A DNA stretch of 39,937 bases from JACQHM01 sp964535215 (GTDB lineage Bacteria; Methylomirabilota; Methylomirabilia; Methylomirabilales; JACQHM01): contig CAZHST010000027.1 in the NCBI GenBank assembly GCA_964535215.1, positions 1-39,937 on the forward strand, given 5' to 3'. A program made the position numbers and the translations under genes. Positions within the stretch are counted from its first letter, which is position 1. Every line of letters begins with the position of its first letter. Below the pieces are notes generated by a model. It saw only the letters and a list, made by a program, of their open reading frames with translations, did not search any database and was not told the origin of the DNA. This document shows, one piece after another, positions 1-7,500 of this stretch.

Positions 1-352
1 TCAAGACCTTCTGCCCCGGCGTAATAGCATCCTGGTGGATCTCCAGGGCGTCGGTCCCATATTCCAGGGCGTAGGTGGCCTTGTAGGTCTTATAGGGCAG
101 CTTGCCAGGTTTTCGCATTAAGGCCAAACCCACCGATAAGTCATAGGCCAAGGCAGAGGCAAGGATGAGACCCCTGGTTTCGATCCCAGCAACGACCTCA
201 ACCCCTTTGGGGGCAAATCGCTCCTTGATTAAGCCGATGGCCGCCCGAAAGGCCTCCGGATCGAGCAAGAGAGGGGTAATGTCTCTAAAAAGGATCCCTG
301 CTTTGGGAAAGTTCGGGATATCCCTGATCTTTGCTCTCAACACCTCGAGCAT
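1..352 (-). CDS. apt: Adenine phosphoribosyltransferase, C-terminus cut by window edge
   Basis: Converts adenine and PRPP to AMP in purine salvage, in the cytoplasm. The visible N-terminal part reads MLEVLRAKIRDIPNFPKAG, then a GILFRDITPLL segment and VAGIETRGLILASALAYDL. These match the N-terminal two thirds of Apt proteins (usually about 170-180 aa). The reading frame runs off the left edge without a stop, so the C-terminal PRPP-binding region is not visible. An ATG at 358 also exists, but the GAGGAG ribosome site abuts it directly. That site is six bases from the ATG at 352, so I prefer 352. It lies 14 bases downstream of the acylphosphatase stop, probably in the same transcript. Confidence 0.88.
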   Translation of the reverse strand, partial: MLEVLRAKIRDIPNFPKAGILFRDITPLLLDPEAFRAAIGLIKERFAPKGVEVVAGIETRGLILASALAYDLSVGLALMRKPGKLPYKTYKATYALEYGTDALEIHQDAITPGQKVL

Positions 353-366
353 TGCCATCTCCTCTC

Positions 367-654
367 TCACGGCGAAAACCGGATGCTGAAGTCGCGAAAC
401 TTGCCAACGGGTGAACGCCATGTCACGTGGAATCCCTCGATCCGTGCCCCTGGAGGACCGTTCTTAAGTTGGTCGAGAAAGGCATTGATCGCTTCACGTT
501 CCCCTTCTGCCACCACATAGACGCTTCCATTAGGGTGGTTCATGACGTAGCCCGTCAACCCATACCGATGGGCGAGTCGCTCGGTGAAGAATCGGAAGCC
601 CACTCCCTGGACGATCCCTTTGATGGTGATCTCTACCGAAGCCATTTCACCCAT
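367..654 (-). CDS. acyP: Acylphosphatase
   Basis: A small cytoplasmic enzyme (95 aa, the usual size) that hydrolyses carboxyl-phosphate bonds such as that of acetyl phosphate. The signature KGIVQGVGFRFFTERLAHR near residues 12-30 carries the conserved catalytic Arg of the phosphate-binding loop, and GYVMNHPNGSVYVVAEG supplies the family's conserved Asn region. A second ATG at 645 (sequence MASVEITIKG) is an equally reasonable start, since both have only weak GGTG-type ribosome sites. It is flanked by the SLOG-family gene (stop at 663) and apt in a tight minus-strand cluster. Confidence 0.9.
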   Translation of the reverse strand: MGEMASVEITIKGIVQGVGFRFFTERLAHRYGLTGYVMNHPNGSVYVVAEGEREAINAFLDQLKNGPPGARIEGFHVTWRSPVGKFRDFSIRFSP

Positions 655-662
655 AGCACCCG

Positions 663-1121
663 TTATCCAAAGATCAAGGCAAAGGCTTTTCCGACAGCAT
701 CGGCCGGATCGACAGCCCTGATGATCTTGTCATCTTGAAAACCGAGATTCAGGCCAATAAGGGGCACCCCGAGCTGAAGGGCAAAAGCGACCTCCGAGAG
801 GGTCCCATAGCCTCCTTCAATGGCGATGATAGCTTGGGAAGATTGAACGATGATGAGATTCCTAGCGAGGCTCATCCCGGTGACAATGGGGATATCCACA
901 TAGGGATTGGCCTCCTCTGCGGAAAACCCCGGAAGAATTCCAACGGTCACCCCCCCTGCCCGTTTCGCGCCTTTTGAGGCAGCCTCCATGATTCCCCCAA
1001 GGCCTCCTGAGATAAGGACCCCTCCCCTCTCGCCGATCCGCCGTCCCACTTCCTCTGCTAAAGCGTAACCTTCCCGGCTACATTCTCTAGAACCAATCAC
1101 ACCGATCCTAGCCTTCCTCAA
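663..1121 (-). CDS. SLOG/LOG-like Rossmann protein (TIGR00725-type)
   Basis: A 152-aa protein with the two glycine-rich motifs of the SLOG superfamily (the fold of DprA, lysine-decarboxylase-like LOG proteins and molybdenum-cofactor carrier proteins). These are SGGLGGIMEAASKGA near residues 38-52 and EGGYGTLSEVAFAL near 101-114. The second resembles the PGGxGTxxE nucleotide-binding motif of LOG cytokinin-activating enzymes, with E in place of P. It most likely binds a nucleotide or nucleotide-linked ligand in the cytoplasm; the substrate cannot be told from sequence. The start codon is TTG at 1121, preceded by a GGGGTG ribosome-binding stretch. It lies eight bases upstream of acyP. Confidence 0.8.
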   Translation of the reverse strand: MRKARIGVIGSRECSREGYALAEEVGRRIGERGGVLISGGLGGIMEAASKGAKRAGGVTVGILPGFSAEEANPYVDIPIVTGMSLARNLIIVQSSQAIIAIEGGYGTLSEVAFALQLGVPLIGLNLGFQDDKIIRAVDPADAVGKAFALIFG

Positions 1122-1142
1122 TCGCCCACCCCTATGAGGGCC

Positions 1143-1171
1143 TTGTCTGGTGGAGGAATCGTACCTATGTT
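1143..1171 (+). promoter_or_regulatory. Possible sigma-70 promoter for a small plus-strand gene
   Basis: TTGTCT (1143-1148), 17 bases, then TATGTT (1166-1171), each matching four of six consensus bases. A second -10-like TTTAAT lies just downstream (1172-1177). It would give a leader of about 70 nt before the ATG at 1250. It is diverged from the SLOG-like gene that starts at 1121. Prediction by eye only. Confidence 0.35.
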
Positions 1172-1249
1172 TTTAATAGGACCCGGAGCGATAAGAGCAA
1201 TCGCAACAAAGACTCTCTTATTACTTTTCCATACCAGGAGGGCAAGGCG

Positions 1250-1495
1250 ATGAAGCTCATCTGCAGCATCGAAGAGTATCGCGCGATCACAGAAGGATGG
1301 TTGAAGCGGACAAAAACCTGCAAATTCCCTATCTTTTGTAGCGCCCTGGAGAACATCTCTTTTGAGAATCACCAGATTGTCCTCTCCCTGGTCGTGGAGA
1401 GGCCCCAGTCCCTTCAGCTTGAGGAGAAACCTCAAATCCTTGAACTAGAAGGATTGAACCCAGCTAGGGTCTCCCCCGACAAGAACGGGAACTAA
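1250..1495 (+). CDS. Uncharacterised small protein, possible plus-strand gene
   Basis: Not recognised. This 81-codon frame starts at an ATG with a strong ribosome site (AGGAGG ending eight bases upstream) and a plausible promoter at 1143-1171. It ends five bases before the 3' end of tRNA-Pro(CGG). The product is charged and mostly soluble, with MKLICSIEEYRAITEGW at the N-terminus and three cysteines in the first 31 residues (about 5, 24 and 31). There is no signal peptide or membrane segment. A codon-aligned frame on the minus strand (1118-1435, TTG start) is also open. I prefer the plus frame because of its ribosome site and third-base pattern. If neither is real, positions 1122-1499 are a non-coding spacer. 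Confidence 0.4.
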   Translation: MKLICSIEEYRAITEGWLKRTKTCKFPIFCSALENISFENHQIVLSLVVERPQSLQLEEKPQILELEGLNPARVSPDKNGN

Positions 1496-1499
1496 CCCA

Positions 1500-1577
<78 letters not shown>

Positions 1578-1580
1578 TGG

Positions 1581-2279
1581 TCATTCCTGCCAAGCTTGCT
1601 CACCCACGAGCTTGACAAAGGCACATCCGACCAGGTCCGCTGAAGAGTAGGAATCCCTCCTCCGGACAAAACGCTTCAAGACCTGGGAATGAGCATCCCC
1701 CACAGGAATGATAAGCCTCCCGTTATCGGCCAATTGGGAAAGAAGGGCTGGTGGGACATCGGGGGCCCCCGCCGTCACCAGGATCGCATCGAACGGTGCT
1801 TCCTCAGGCCATCCCAGAGATCCATCCCCCACCTTGATAGTAATGTTTGAGTACCCCAGCTCTTTCAAAACCTTAGCGGCTCGATCCGCTAACCCTTGAA
1901 GGCGTTCAATGCTCCAGACTCGATGGACGAGCTCGGCAAGGATCGCCGTCTGATAGCCGGAACCCGTCCCGACCTCCAGGGTTCGTTCGTAGCCTCGAAG
2001 CTCCAGGGCCTCGGTCATGAGGGCTACCATGTATGGCTGAGACATGGTCTGACCCTCTCCAATCGGGAGGGGGGAATCGTCATAGGCCCTGAATCTGAGG
2101 GGCTCGTCAACGAAGAGATGTCGAGGAACCTTACTCATGGCCTGGAGGACCCTCGTCTCCTTGATCCCTCTCCGAACCAACTGTTCGGTAACCATCCGTG
2201 CTCTGGCTATCCGGTCATCCCAGAGCCCCCCTCCTCTGCCGTTTCCCTGGGGGAATCCCGCCCCTGCCCAGCTAAACAT
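1581..2279 (-). CDS. pcm: Protein-L-isoaspartate O-methyltransferase
   Basis: Uses S-adenosylmethionine to methylate isoaspartyl residues and so start repair of aged proteins in the cytoplasm. It is 232 aa, near the usual 210-220 plus a short N-terminal extension. Family landmarks are the N-terminal MVTEQLVRRGI, FVDEPLRFRAYDDSPLPIGEGQT with SQPYMVALMTEAL after it, SAM motif I LEVGTGSGYQTAILAEL, and the VTAGAPDVPPALLSQL region. The ATG at 2279 has GGGGAGGA about eight bases upstream. It lies 31 bases after surE, the classic stationary-phase surE-pcm pair. Its stop is four bases from tRNA-Pro(CGG). Confidence 0.93.
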   Translation of the reverse strand: MFSWAGAGFPQGNGRGGGLWDDRIARARMVTEQLVRRGIKETRVLQAMSKVPRHLFVDEPLRFRAYDDSPLPIGEGQTMSQPYMVALMTEALELRGYERTLEVGTGSGYQTAILAELVHRVWSIERLQGLADRAAKVLKELGYSNITIKVGDGSLGWPEEAPFDAILVTAGAPDVPPALLSQLADNGRLIIPVGDAHSQVLKRFVRRRDSYSSADLVGCAFVKLVGEQAWQE

Positions 2280-2310
2280 CGTGAAATCCTCCCCAAAGGG
2301 GACCTCCTCC

Positions 2311-3072
2311 TTATCCCTTCCTCGAGGGAAGGGGGAAAGACCAGGTCTTCAGCTCATCCATGGCCGCATAATTCGTCAGGTTGACGTGGAGAGGGGTAAT
2401 CGAGATCCAACCCTGCATGACCGCTTCATAGTCGCTATCGGCGATCGGTCTCCACGCAGGGTCCTGTCCCCCAATCCAATAATACACCTTTCCCCGGGGA
2501 TCCACCTTCTCCACGATGGTCTCAGCGTATGTCCTCCGCCCCTGCGTCGTGATCGCCACCCCCTTGATCTTTGACCAGGGGAGATTAGGGACATTCACGT
2601 TCAAGAGGGTGTCAGGGGAAAGACCCCGTTTCAGAATGAGGTCGGCAAGGACGATGGAAAAGTCGGCCGCTGTCTCTAGGTGCCCATTTTCTCCGCCGGC
2701 TAAAGAGATGGCGAAGGCCGGGATTCCGAGGAGGGTTGCCTCGAAGGCAGCGGAGACCGTTCCCGAGTAGGTCACATCGTCCCCCAGGTTTGCCCCCAGG
2801 TTAATCCCCGACACAACCAGATCCGGCTTTTTTTTCAGGATCCCCTCGACGGCCAGGGCGATACAGTCGGTCGGGGTTCCATCCACGCTATACCATCCCT
2901 CCTTGATCTGGACCGAACGGAGGGGACGGTTTAACGTGAGGGAGTGGCCGGCAGCGCTCCGCTCCCGATCGGGTGCAACCACCAGGACCTCGCCCAGAAT
3001 CTGCAGCCGCTCAGCCAGAATCCGGAGGCCCGGCGAGTAAATCCCATCATCATTCGAAATCAAGATCTTCAC
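2311..3072 (-). CDS. surE: 5'/3'-nucleotidase SurE
   Basis: A metal-dependent phosphatase acting on nucleoside 5'- and 3'-monophosphates, linked to stationary-phase survival. It is 253 aa, normal for the family. The N-terminal MKILISNDDGIYSPGL carries the metal-binding Asp-Asp pair. SGINLGANLGDDVTYSGTVSAA is the other conserved metal/phosphate region, and VDGTPTDCIALA is also typical. The start is the ATG at 3072. The ribosome site is poor (only GAAG immediately before ATG), and a terminator-like hairpin ends about ten bases upstream, which is unusual. pcm follows in the same direction. Confidence 0.95.
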   Translation of the reverse strand: MKILISNDDGIYSPGLRILAERLQILGEVLVVAPDRERSAAGHSLTLNRPLRSVQIKEGWYSVDGTPTDCIALAVEGILKKKPDLVVSGINLGANLGDDVTYSGTVSAAFEATLLGIPAFAISLAGGENGHLETAADFSIVLADLILKRGLSPDTLLNVNVPNLPWSKIKGVAITTQGRRTYAETIVEKVDPRGKVYYWIGGQDPAWRPIADSDYEAVMQGWISITPLHVNLTNYAAMDELKTWSFPLPSRKG

Positions 3073-3082
3073 AAGAACTTTT

Positions 3083-3114
3083 CAAAAACAAAGAGCAGAT
3101 CGAAGCATCTGCTC
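3083..3114 (-). terminator. Rho-independent terminator or attenuator between tRNA-Pro(GGG) and surE
   Basis: On the minus strand a perfect 8-bp stem (GAGCAGAT/ATCTGCTC, arms 3107-3114 and 3093-3100) closes a 6-nt loop. It is followed directly by TTTGTTTTTG. It starts 12 bases after the tRNA CCA end and the T-run stops ten bases before the surE ATG. It probably ends the merR-tRNA transcript. Because it occupies the surE leader it could also modulate surE expression. Confidence 0.75.
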
Positions 3115-3126
3115 GAAGGAGTCCTG

Positions 3127-3203
3127 TGGTCGGGGCGATTGGATTTGAACCAACGACCCCTGGCCCCCCATGCCAGTGCGCTACCAGGCTGCGCCACGCC
3201 CCG
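3127..3203 (-). tRNA. tRNA-Pro, anticodon GGG
   Basis: A 77-base cloverleaf on the minus strand. The acceptor stem pairs CGGGGCG with CGCCCCG, with discriminator A and encoded CCA (3127-3129). The anticodon stem CTGGC/GCCAG closes loop ATGGGGG (anticodon GGG, for CCC and CCU). The T arm is GTTGG-TTCAAAT-CCAAT with the GGTTCAAATCC core. It lies 33 bases after merR and is followed by a terminator hairpin. Confidence 0.96.
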
Positions 3204-3236
3204 ACCCGTAAGAGGGGCATTATCTTAAGGTGAATC

Positions 3237-3641
3237 TCACCGGCCAAGAACCGACGAGATAGCGAGGAGCTCAGCCTTGATCCTCTTCAGGACATCGGTA
3301 GTCCTTTGTTTGGCCGCCATCTGCTCCTCTGCCAGGCGTTTCTTGGCGCCCGCGATGGTGTACCCTTCCCGGTATAAAAGGTTTTTAATACGGAGGATGG
3401 TGAGGAGATCCTCCCTTCGGTAGAGCCGTTGCCCCGTAGGGCTCTTTTGAGGCGTTAAGACGCTGAACTCCGACTGCCAGTACCGGAGGACGTAAGGTCT
3501 CACTCCAGTGAGCTGAGCGACTTCACCAATCCGAAAGAACAGCTTATCAGGAATTGTAGGGAAAGGGTTCCCTTCCTCGATGGTAACCCCTTTCCTCCGC
3601 GGTAAAGAAGGTTTCCCTTCCCCCTTCTTTCGACCCGCCAT
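3237..3641 (-). CDS. MerR-family transcriptional regulator
   Basis: A 134-aa DNA-binding protein. After a 36-residue basic N-terminal tail comes the MerR winged helix-turn-helix: FRIGEVAQLTGVRPYVLRYW near residues 36-55, then TGQRLYRREDLLTILRIKNL. A short coiled-coil dimerisation helix follows. There is no effector domain and no metal-binding cysteines, as in the small MerR-like proteins often encoded beside ihfA. It starts seven bases after the ihfA stop, with an AAAGGTG ribosome site overlapping that stop, so the two are probably co-translated. Its target is unknown. Confidence 0.85.
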   Translation of the reverse strand: MAGRKKGEGKPSLPRRKGVTIEEGNPFPTIPDKLFFRIGEVAQLTGVRPYVLRYWQSEFSVLTPQKSPTGQRLYRREDLLTILRIKNLLYREGYTIAGAKKRLAEEQMAAKQRTTDVLKRIKAELLAISSVLGR

Positions 3642-3648
3642 GGCACCT

Positions 3649-3927
3649 TTAAGTCCCCGAGTTCACGGTCTCAAACAGGGCCTTACCTGGCTTGAATTTT
3701 AAAACCCGCCTGGCGGCGATCGTAATCTCAGAACCTGTTTGGGGATTCCTCCCCTTTCTTGCCCGCTTGGCGCGCACCTCGAAGGCGCCAAACCCGACTA
3801 ACTGAACCTTCTCACCCCGTTTCAGGGCATCCTTGATGATCTCGAAGGCCGTCTCGACGGCTTGCATAGCCTGCTTCTTCGTGAGGCCTTTCTGGGCTAC
3901 TAGGGAAGCCAAGTCCGCCTTTGTCAT
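3649..3927 (-). CDS. ihfA: HU/IHF-family DNA-bending protein, IHF-alpha-like
   Basis: A nucleoid protein of 92 aa that bends DNA as a dimer. MTKADLASLVAQKGLTKKQA is the N-terminal helix pair. FGAFEVRAKRARKGRNPQTG is the beta-arm signature with the intercalating Pro, and FKPGKALFETVN closes the fold. The absent N-terminal extension and the merR neighbour favour the IHF-alpha subfamily, but HU cannot be excluded. The ATG at 3927 has a strong GAGGAGGT site. A candidate promoter lies at 3974-4002. IHF is relevant here because sigma-54 promoters, such as the one at 33476-33491, often need it. Confidence 0.88.
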   Translation of the reverse strand: MTKADLASLVAQKGLTKKQAMQAVETAFEIIKDALKRGEKVQLVGFGAFEVRAKRARKGRNPQTGSEITIAARRVLKFKPGKALFETVNSGT

Positions 3928-3973
3928 CTAAGCTACCTCCTCAAAGAAACATCATGGCCTCTCTAGGTATTCA

Positions 3974-4002
3974 AAACTACCAGTGAAGAGGGAAACAGTC
4001 AA
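3974..4002 (-). promoter_or_regulatory. Candidate sigma-70 promoter of ihfA-merR-tRNA
   Basis: On the minus strand TTGACT (4002-3997, five of six consensus bases), 17-base spacer, then TAGTTT (3979-3974, three of six). It lies in the 83-base gap between the SPOR gene and ihfA. The good -35 and ideal spacing are the support; the -10 is weak. Confidence 0.4.
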
Positions 4003-4010
4003 GCAAAATA

Positions 4011-4835
4011 TTAATCCTTCACAACGAAGTTCTCAAATCCTCGAGCTTTCAGCTCCCTTCCTAGTTTCAAGGCATCAGCCCTCCTGTCAAAAGAGCCGAC
4101 CAACACCCGGTGGAATGTGGTCAGCACCTGGCGGTCTACGATCTTTGGTGTGTGTCGTTTCTTCTGGAGCTCATGGGCGAGGTCAATGGCTTCGTCCAGG
4201 GCAAAAAAGTCACCTACCCCGGCCAAGAACCCTCCTTGGGTAGAGACGACCTTGGCCGGGAACCCTTCCCGCTGAAGCCTCTGGACGGTTGCCTCCGCCT
4301 CCTGGATTGACGACACCTCGCCGATGTAAACCATGTACCGGGTCTTAGGAGACACGGCCTTCTTGACACGGGCTGAGTAACCTAGGCGCTCTAGCCTCTT
4401 TTGCAGGTCCGTCGCGTGTCCACGCTGGAGCATTGCCCCCACCTGGAGCGTGTAACGGGGACCGACCGTGGAGGTAGCAATGGTCTTAGAGGTTGGAGGA
4501 GACGGAGCCTCTCGTTTCTCCTCAGCCTTAGGGGGGGGAGCTTCTGGCTTCTCCTCCCCGGGGGGCTTGATCTTGGTCACTTCCTGAGACGGCATCGGCG
4601 CTGATGGAGGTGGGACAGGAACGGGCGGGGAAGGGGGTGAGATGGGACGGGCAACCGGGGAAGGAGGCGGTGGCACAAAGACAAACTTGGTAGCCACCCA
4701 GTAGGCCGTTGCCACGAGGATCACGATGATCCCCACGATGAGGATGCTTTTCCTTGGCCCTTGGTATTCCGCGGGGGGACCACTCCCCTCCCCAGGGTCT
4801 TTTGGCGAACCTTTCCCTAGATTGAACCGTTTCAT
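4011..4835 (-). CDS. Membrane-anchored protein with tandem SPOR domains
   Basis: A 274-aa bitopic inner-membrane protein. The cytoplasmic N-terminus (1-28) is followed by one transmembrane helix near 29-48 (ILIVGIIVILVATAYWVA) and a proline/glutamate-rich periplasmic linker (about 55-120). There are then two SPOR-like repeats: about 125-199 (YTLQVGAMLQRGHATDLQ) and about 203-274 (HRVLVGSFDRRADALKLGRE). SPOR domains bind denuded peptidoglycan strands at division sites, so a role in septation or cell-wall remodelling is likely. It lies nine bases downstream of miaB. The first repeat has the clearest SPOR pattern; the second begins with a divergent stretch. Confidence 0.85.
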   Translation of the reverse strand: MKRFNLGKGSPKDPGEGSGPPAEYQGPRKSILIVGIIVILVATAYWVATKFVFVPPPPSPVARPISPPSPPVPVPPPSAPMPSQEVTKIKPPGEEKPEAPPPKAEEKREAPSPPTSKTIATSTVGPRYTLQVGAMLQRGHATDLQKRLERLGYSARVKKAVSPKTRYMVYIGEVSSIQEAEATVQRLQREGFPAKVVSTQGGFLAGVGDFFALDEAIDLAHELQKKRHTPKIVDRQVLTTFHRVLVGSFDRRADALKLGRELKARGFENFVVKD

Positions 4836-4844
4836 CGGATCTCC

Positions 4845-6170
4845 TCATCGAAGACTCTGGGGCTTTGCCACCAGGGAGCCTTTGAGATAGTGAGGCATGG
4901 CCTCTTGGATCAGCACGGCAACCCGATCCCCCGCTTTGATCCCTTCCCCCCTAAAGTGGACAATCTTGTTCTCCCGCGTCCGACCGGAGAGGAGGTCTCC
5001 CTCCTTGACTTTTCCATCTTCGGTATCAACCAGGACCTCCACCACCCGTCCAATCCAGGCCTGGTTCTTTGCCAACGAGATCCGGTCTGCCGTTTCGAAG
5101 AGACGGTGGAGGCGGTCCGCTTTCACCTCCTCGGGGACTTGATCGGGGAAGCGACACGCCGGTGTATTGGGGCGCTGGGAGTAGCGAAAGGCGAAGACCC
5201 CGTCGAAGCCGACTTCCTCCATAAGGCTTAGGGTTGCTTGGAAGTCCTCCTCGGTCTCCCCTGGGAAGCCCACGATAAGATCTGTCGTCACGGCGATGTC
5301 AGGGATCTTGGATCGGAGAAGGCGGATCTTCGCCAGATAGTCCTCTCTCGTGTACCCCCGAGCCATCGCCTGAAGGATCCGGGTTGAGCCCGATTGAGCC
5401 GGCAGATGAATGTGCTCGCAAACGCTGGGGAGCTCAGCGATCGCCGAGGCAAGTTCCTCTGTCACATCCAGCGGGAAGGAGCTGGTGAACCGGACCCGGA
5501 TCCGGCCCTGGACCTTTTCGTCAATCTGCCGGAGGAGCTGGGCGAAGCTTACGGGCGGCTTCAACTTCTTCCCATAGGAGTTAACCGTTTGGCCTAAGAG
5601 GATGATCTCTTGATAGCCTTGGAGGTAGAGTTCCTCGACCTCTTGGAGAATATCCGCCACGGGTCGGCTCCGCTCGGGGCCCCGTGTATAAGGGACAACG
5701 CAGAATGTGCAGAAGTTATCGCAGCCATCCATGATCCCCACCCAGGCCTTGACACGGCTCTTCCGTTTGAGCCTTGGCCATCTCTGGGCCTCCTGCGGGA
5801 AGGAGGTGGCTACCGCCCGCTCATTCTTTTGTAGAAGCTCAGGGAGGCTTTGGTAGGATCCAGTCCCGACGACCAGATCCAGGGAGCTGAACCGCTTCAA
5901 CAGGGCGGCCCCCTCCCGTTGGGCAAGGCACCCGCACAAGCCAAGCTTGAGATCAGGTTTTGACCGTTTCAGGGCGGCCAACTGCCCTAAACGACTAAAG
6001 ACTTTCTGTTCCGCCTTCTCACGAATGCTACAGGTGTTCACCAGGATGAGGTCGGCCTCACCTTCATCCTCGATCAAGGTGTACCCGACCCCCTCCAGGA
6101 TCCCTGCAATCCGTTCCGAGTCTAGCTCGTTGGCCTGGCACCCATAGGTGATGATCTTCGCTTTGGGCAT
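4845..6170 (-). CDS. miaB: tRNA-2-methylthio-N6-dimethylallyladenosine synthase
   Basis: A radical-SAM methylthiotransferase that adds the 2-methylthio group to i6A37 of tRNAs reading U-starting codons. It is 441 aa. The N-terminal MTTase domain has its three cluster cysteines in YGCQANELDSERI, NTCSIREKAE and GCLAQRE. The radical-SAM motif CDNFCTFC (about residues 150-157) continues into VVPYTRGPERSRP. A C-terminal TRAM domain ends the protein. The YGCQAN/NTCSIRE pattern points to MiaB rather than RimO or MtaB. I chose ATG at 6170, with GGAGG five bases upstream, over an in-frame GTG at 6182 that has no ribosome site. Confidence 0.95.
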   Translation of the reverse strand: MPKAKIITYGCQANELDSERIAGILEGVGYTLIEDEGEADLILVNTCSIREKAEQKVFSRLGQLAALKRSKPDLKLGLCGCLAQREGAALLKRFSSLDLVVGTGSYQSLPELLQKNERAVATSFPQEAQRWPRLKRKSRVKAWVGIMDGCDNFCTFCVVPYTRGPERSRPVADILQEVEELYLQGYQEIILLGQTVNSYGKKLKPPVSFAQLLRQIDEKVQGRIRVRFTSSFPLDVTEELASAIAELPSVCEHIHLPAQSGSTRILQAMARGYTREDYLAKIRLLRSKIPDIAVTTDLIVGFPGETEEDFQATLSLMEEVGFDGVFAFRYSQRPNTPACRFPDQVPEEVKADRLHRLFETADRISLAKNQAWIGRVVEVLVDTEDGKVKEGDLLSGRTRENKIVHFRGEGIKAGDRVAVLIQEAMPHYLKGSLVAKPQSLR

Positions 6171-6289
6171 CCTTTCCTCCACTCACGCTTAAGCTAAGGG
6201 CGGCTGCTCCCTCCCGGGGACCGGTGATGCGGATCTCCTTCCCCCAGGGCACCTGCCGGTTCGGATCTTACCATCCGTCCCGGAGGAGA

Positions 6290-7486
6290 TCAAGCCCCAA
6301 GGCGGAGCTTCGTCAGAGCCTCCTCAATCCGGTCCAACCCTTTGGCCAGTTGGTCGGTGGAGAGGGCATAGGAGAGGCGGATGTGGTCATCGCTCCCGAA
6401 GTCTTTTCCCGGCACCAGGGCCACCCGTGCTTCCTCCAGAAGATAAGCCGCCATATCTGTCGAAGTCTGGATGATCCGATCTCGGAATCGGCAGCCAAAG
6501 TACGCGGAGATGTTCAGGAAAACGAAGAAGGCACCGAAAGGTCTCACATAGCTCACATCGGGGATCTTATCCAACCGTTCCAGGACGTACCCTCTCCTCT
6601 TGGCGAACTCTTCCCGCATCCTCACCACAGGGGTTTGGGAGCCGATTAAGGCCTCAACGGCCCCCTTTTGAGCGAAGGAGGTCATGTTGGCAGTCTGGCT
6701 TTGGAGATCGATGATGGCCCGGATCACCTCCTTAGGACCGGCGGCATACCCGATCCTCCATCCCGTCATCGCATACGTCTTGGAAACCGAGTTGACGACG
6801 ATCGTCCTCGCCCTGATAGCCTCCCCCAGGGAGGCAATGCTGATGTGACGGGCTCCATCATAGGTCAGGTTCTCGTAGGCCTCGTCGGAGATGACGTAAA
6901 GATCCCGCTCGACGGCCAGGGTGGCGATGGCCTCGAGATCGTCCCGATCAAGAACCACACCGGTAGGGTTCGAAGGGGTATTTAAGATAAGGGCCTTCGT
7001 CCGTGGCGTAAGGACCCGCTCCAGATCGTCCCTCGAAACCCTAAAGCCCTTTGCCTCCGATGTGGGGACGATGACCGGGGTGGCATCCACCAACTTGATC
7101 TGCTCCGGGTACGTGACCCAATAGGGGGCGGGGATGAGGACTTCATCTCCCTCCTCGAAAAGGACCATGGCCAGACTGTAAAGGGTGTGTTTCGATCCAC
7201 ACGAGACCGCCACTTCGTCACGGGTGTACTCAAGGCCGTTGTCCCGCTTCAGCTTGGCCACGATGGCATCCCGGAGTTCATCAATCCCCCCGGCAGGGGT
7301 ATACTTGGTGAAGCCGGCCCGCAAGGCAGAAACAGCCGCCTCCTTGATCCCCTCCGGGGTGTCGAAGTCAGGCTCCCCCACCCCAAAGCTGATCACATCG
7401 AACCCTTTAGCCCGCATCTCCTTCGCTTTCAGGTCAATCCCCAAGGTTGCCGAAGGGACCAGGTTCCTGGCCCGCTTTGCCAACAT
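6290..7486 (-). CDS. PLP-dependent class I aminotransferase, aspartate aminotransferase-like
   Basis: A 398-aa fold-type I aminotransferase, likely transferring the amino group between aspartate and 2-oxoglutarate in the cytoplasm. It has the I-gamma-type N-terminus (GEPDFDTPEGIKEAA). NTPSNPTGVV and SDEAYENLTYDG (Asp201) contact PLP. The Schiff-base lysine is K236 in NSVSKTYAMTGWRIGYAAG, and the substrate-binding Arg sits in HIRLSYA near the C-terminus. Prephenate or another amino acid could also be a substrate. ATG at 7486 has GGGAGG upstream and lies 14 bases after coaD. The 119 bases before miaB contain nothing I recognise. Confidence 0.9.
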   Translation of the reverse strand: MLAKRARNLVPSATLGIDLKAKEMRAKGFDVISFGVGEPDFDTPEGIKEAAVSALRAGFTKYTPAGGIDELRDAIVAKLKRDNGLEYTRDEVAVSCGSKHTLYSLAMVLFEEGDEVLIPAPYWVTYPEQIKLVDATPVIVPTSEAKGFRVSRDDLERVLTPRTKALILNTPSNPTGVVLDRDDLEAIATLAVERDLYVISDEAYENLTYDGARHISIASLGEAIRARTIVVNSVSKTYAMTGWRIGYAAGPKEVIRAIIDLQSQTANMTSFAQKGAVEALIGSQTPVVRMREEFAKRRGYVLERLDKIPDVSYVRPFGAFFVFLNISAYFGCRFRDRIIQTSTDMAAYLLEEARVALVPGKDFGSDDHIRLSYALSTDQLAKGLDRIEEALTKLRLGA

Positions 7487-7500
7487 GCCGTTCCTCCCTG

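Noticed and set aside
1118..1435. Minus-strand open frame of 105 codons beside the SLOG-like gene
   Set aside because: Starts at TTG with a poor ribosome site, its codons are exactly antisense-aligned to the plus-strand frame at 1250, and its third-base composition is unlike the neighbouring genes. Most likely a mirror frame.
1450..1470. T-loop-like GGGTTCAATCC near tRNA-Pro(CGG), as a possible att site or tRNA fragment
   Set aside because: Only about ten bases resemble a T arm, with no matching stem and no integrase or phage gene nearby.
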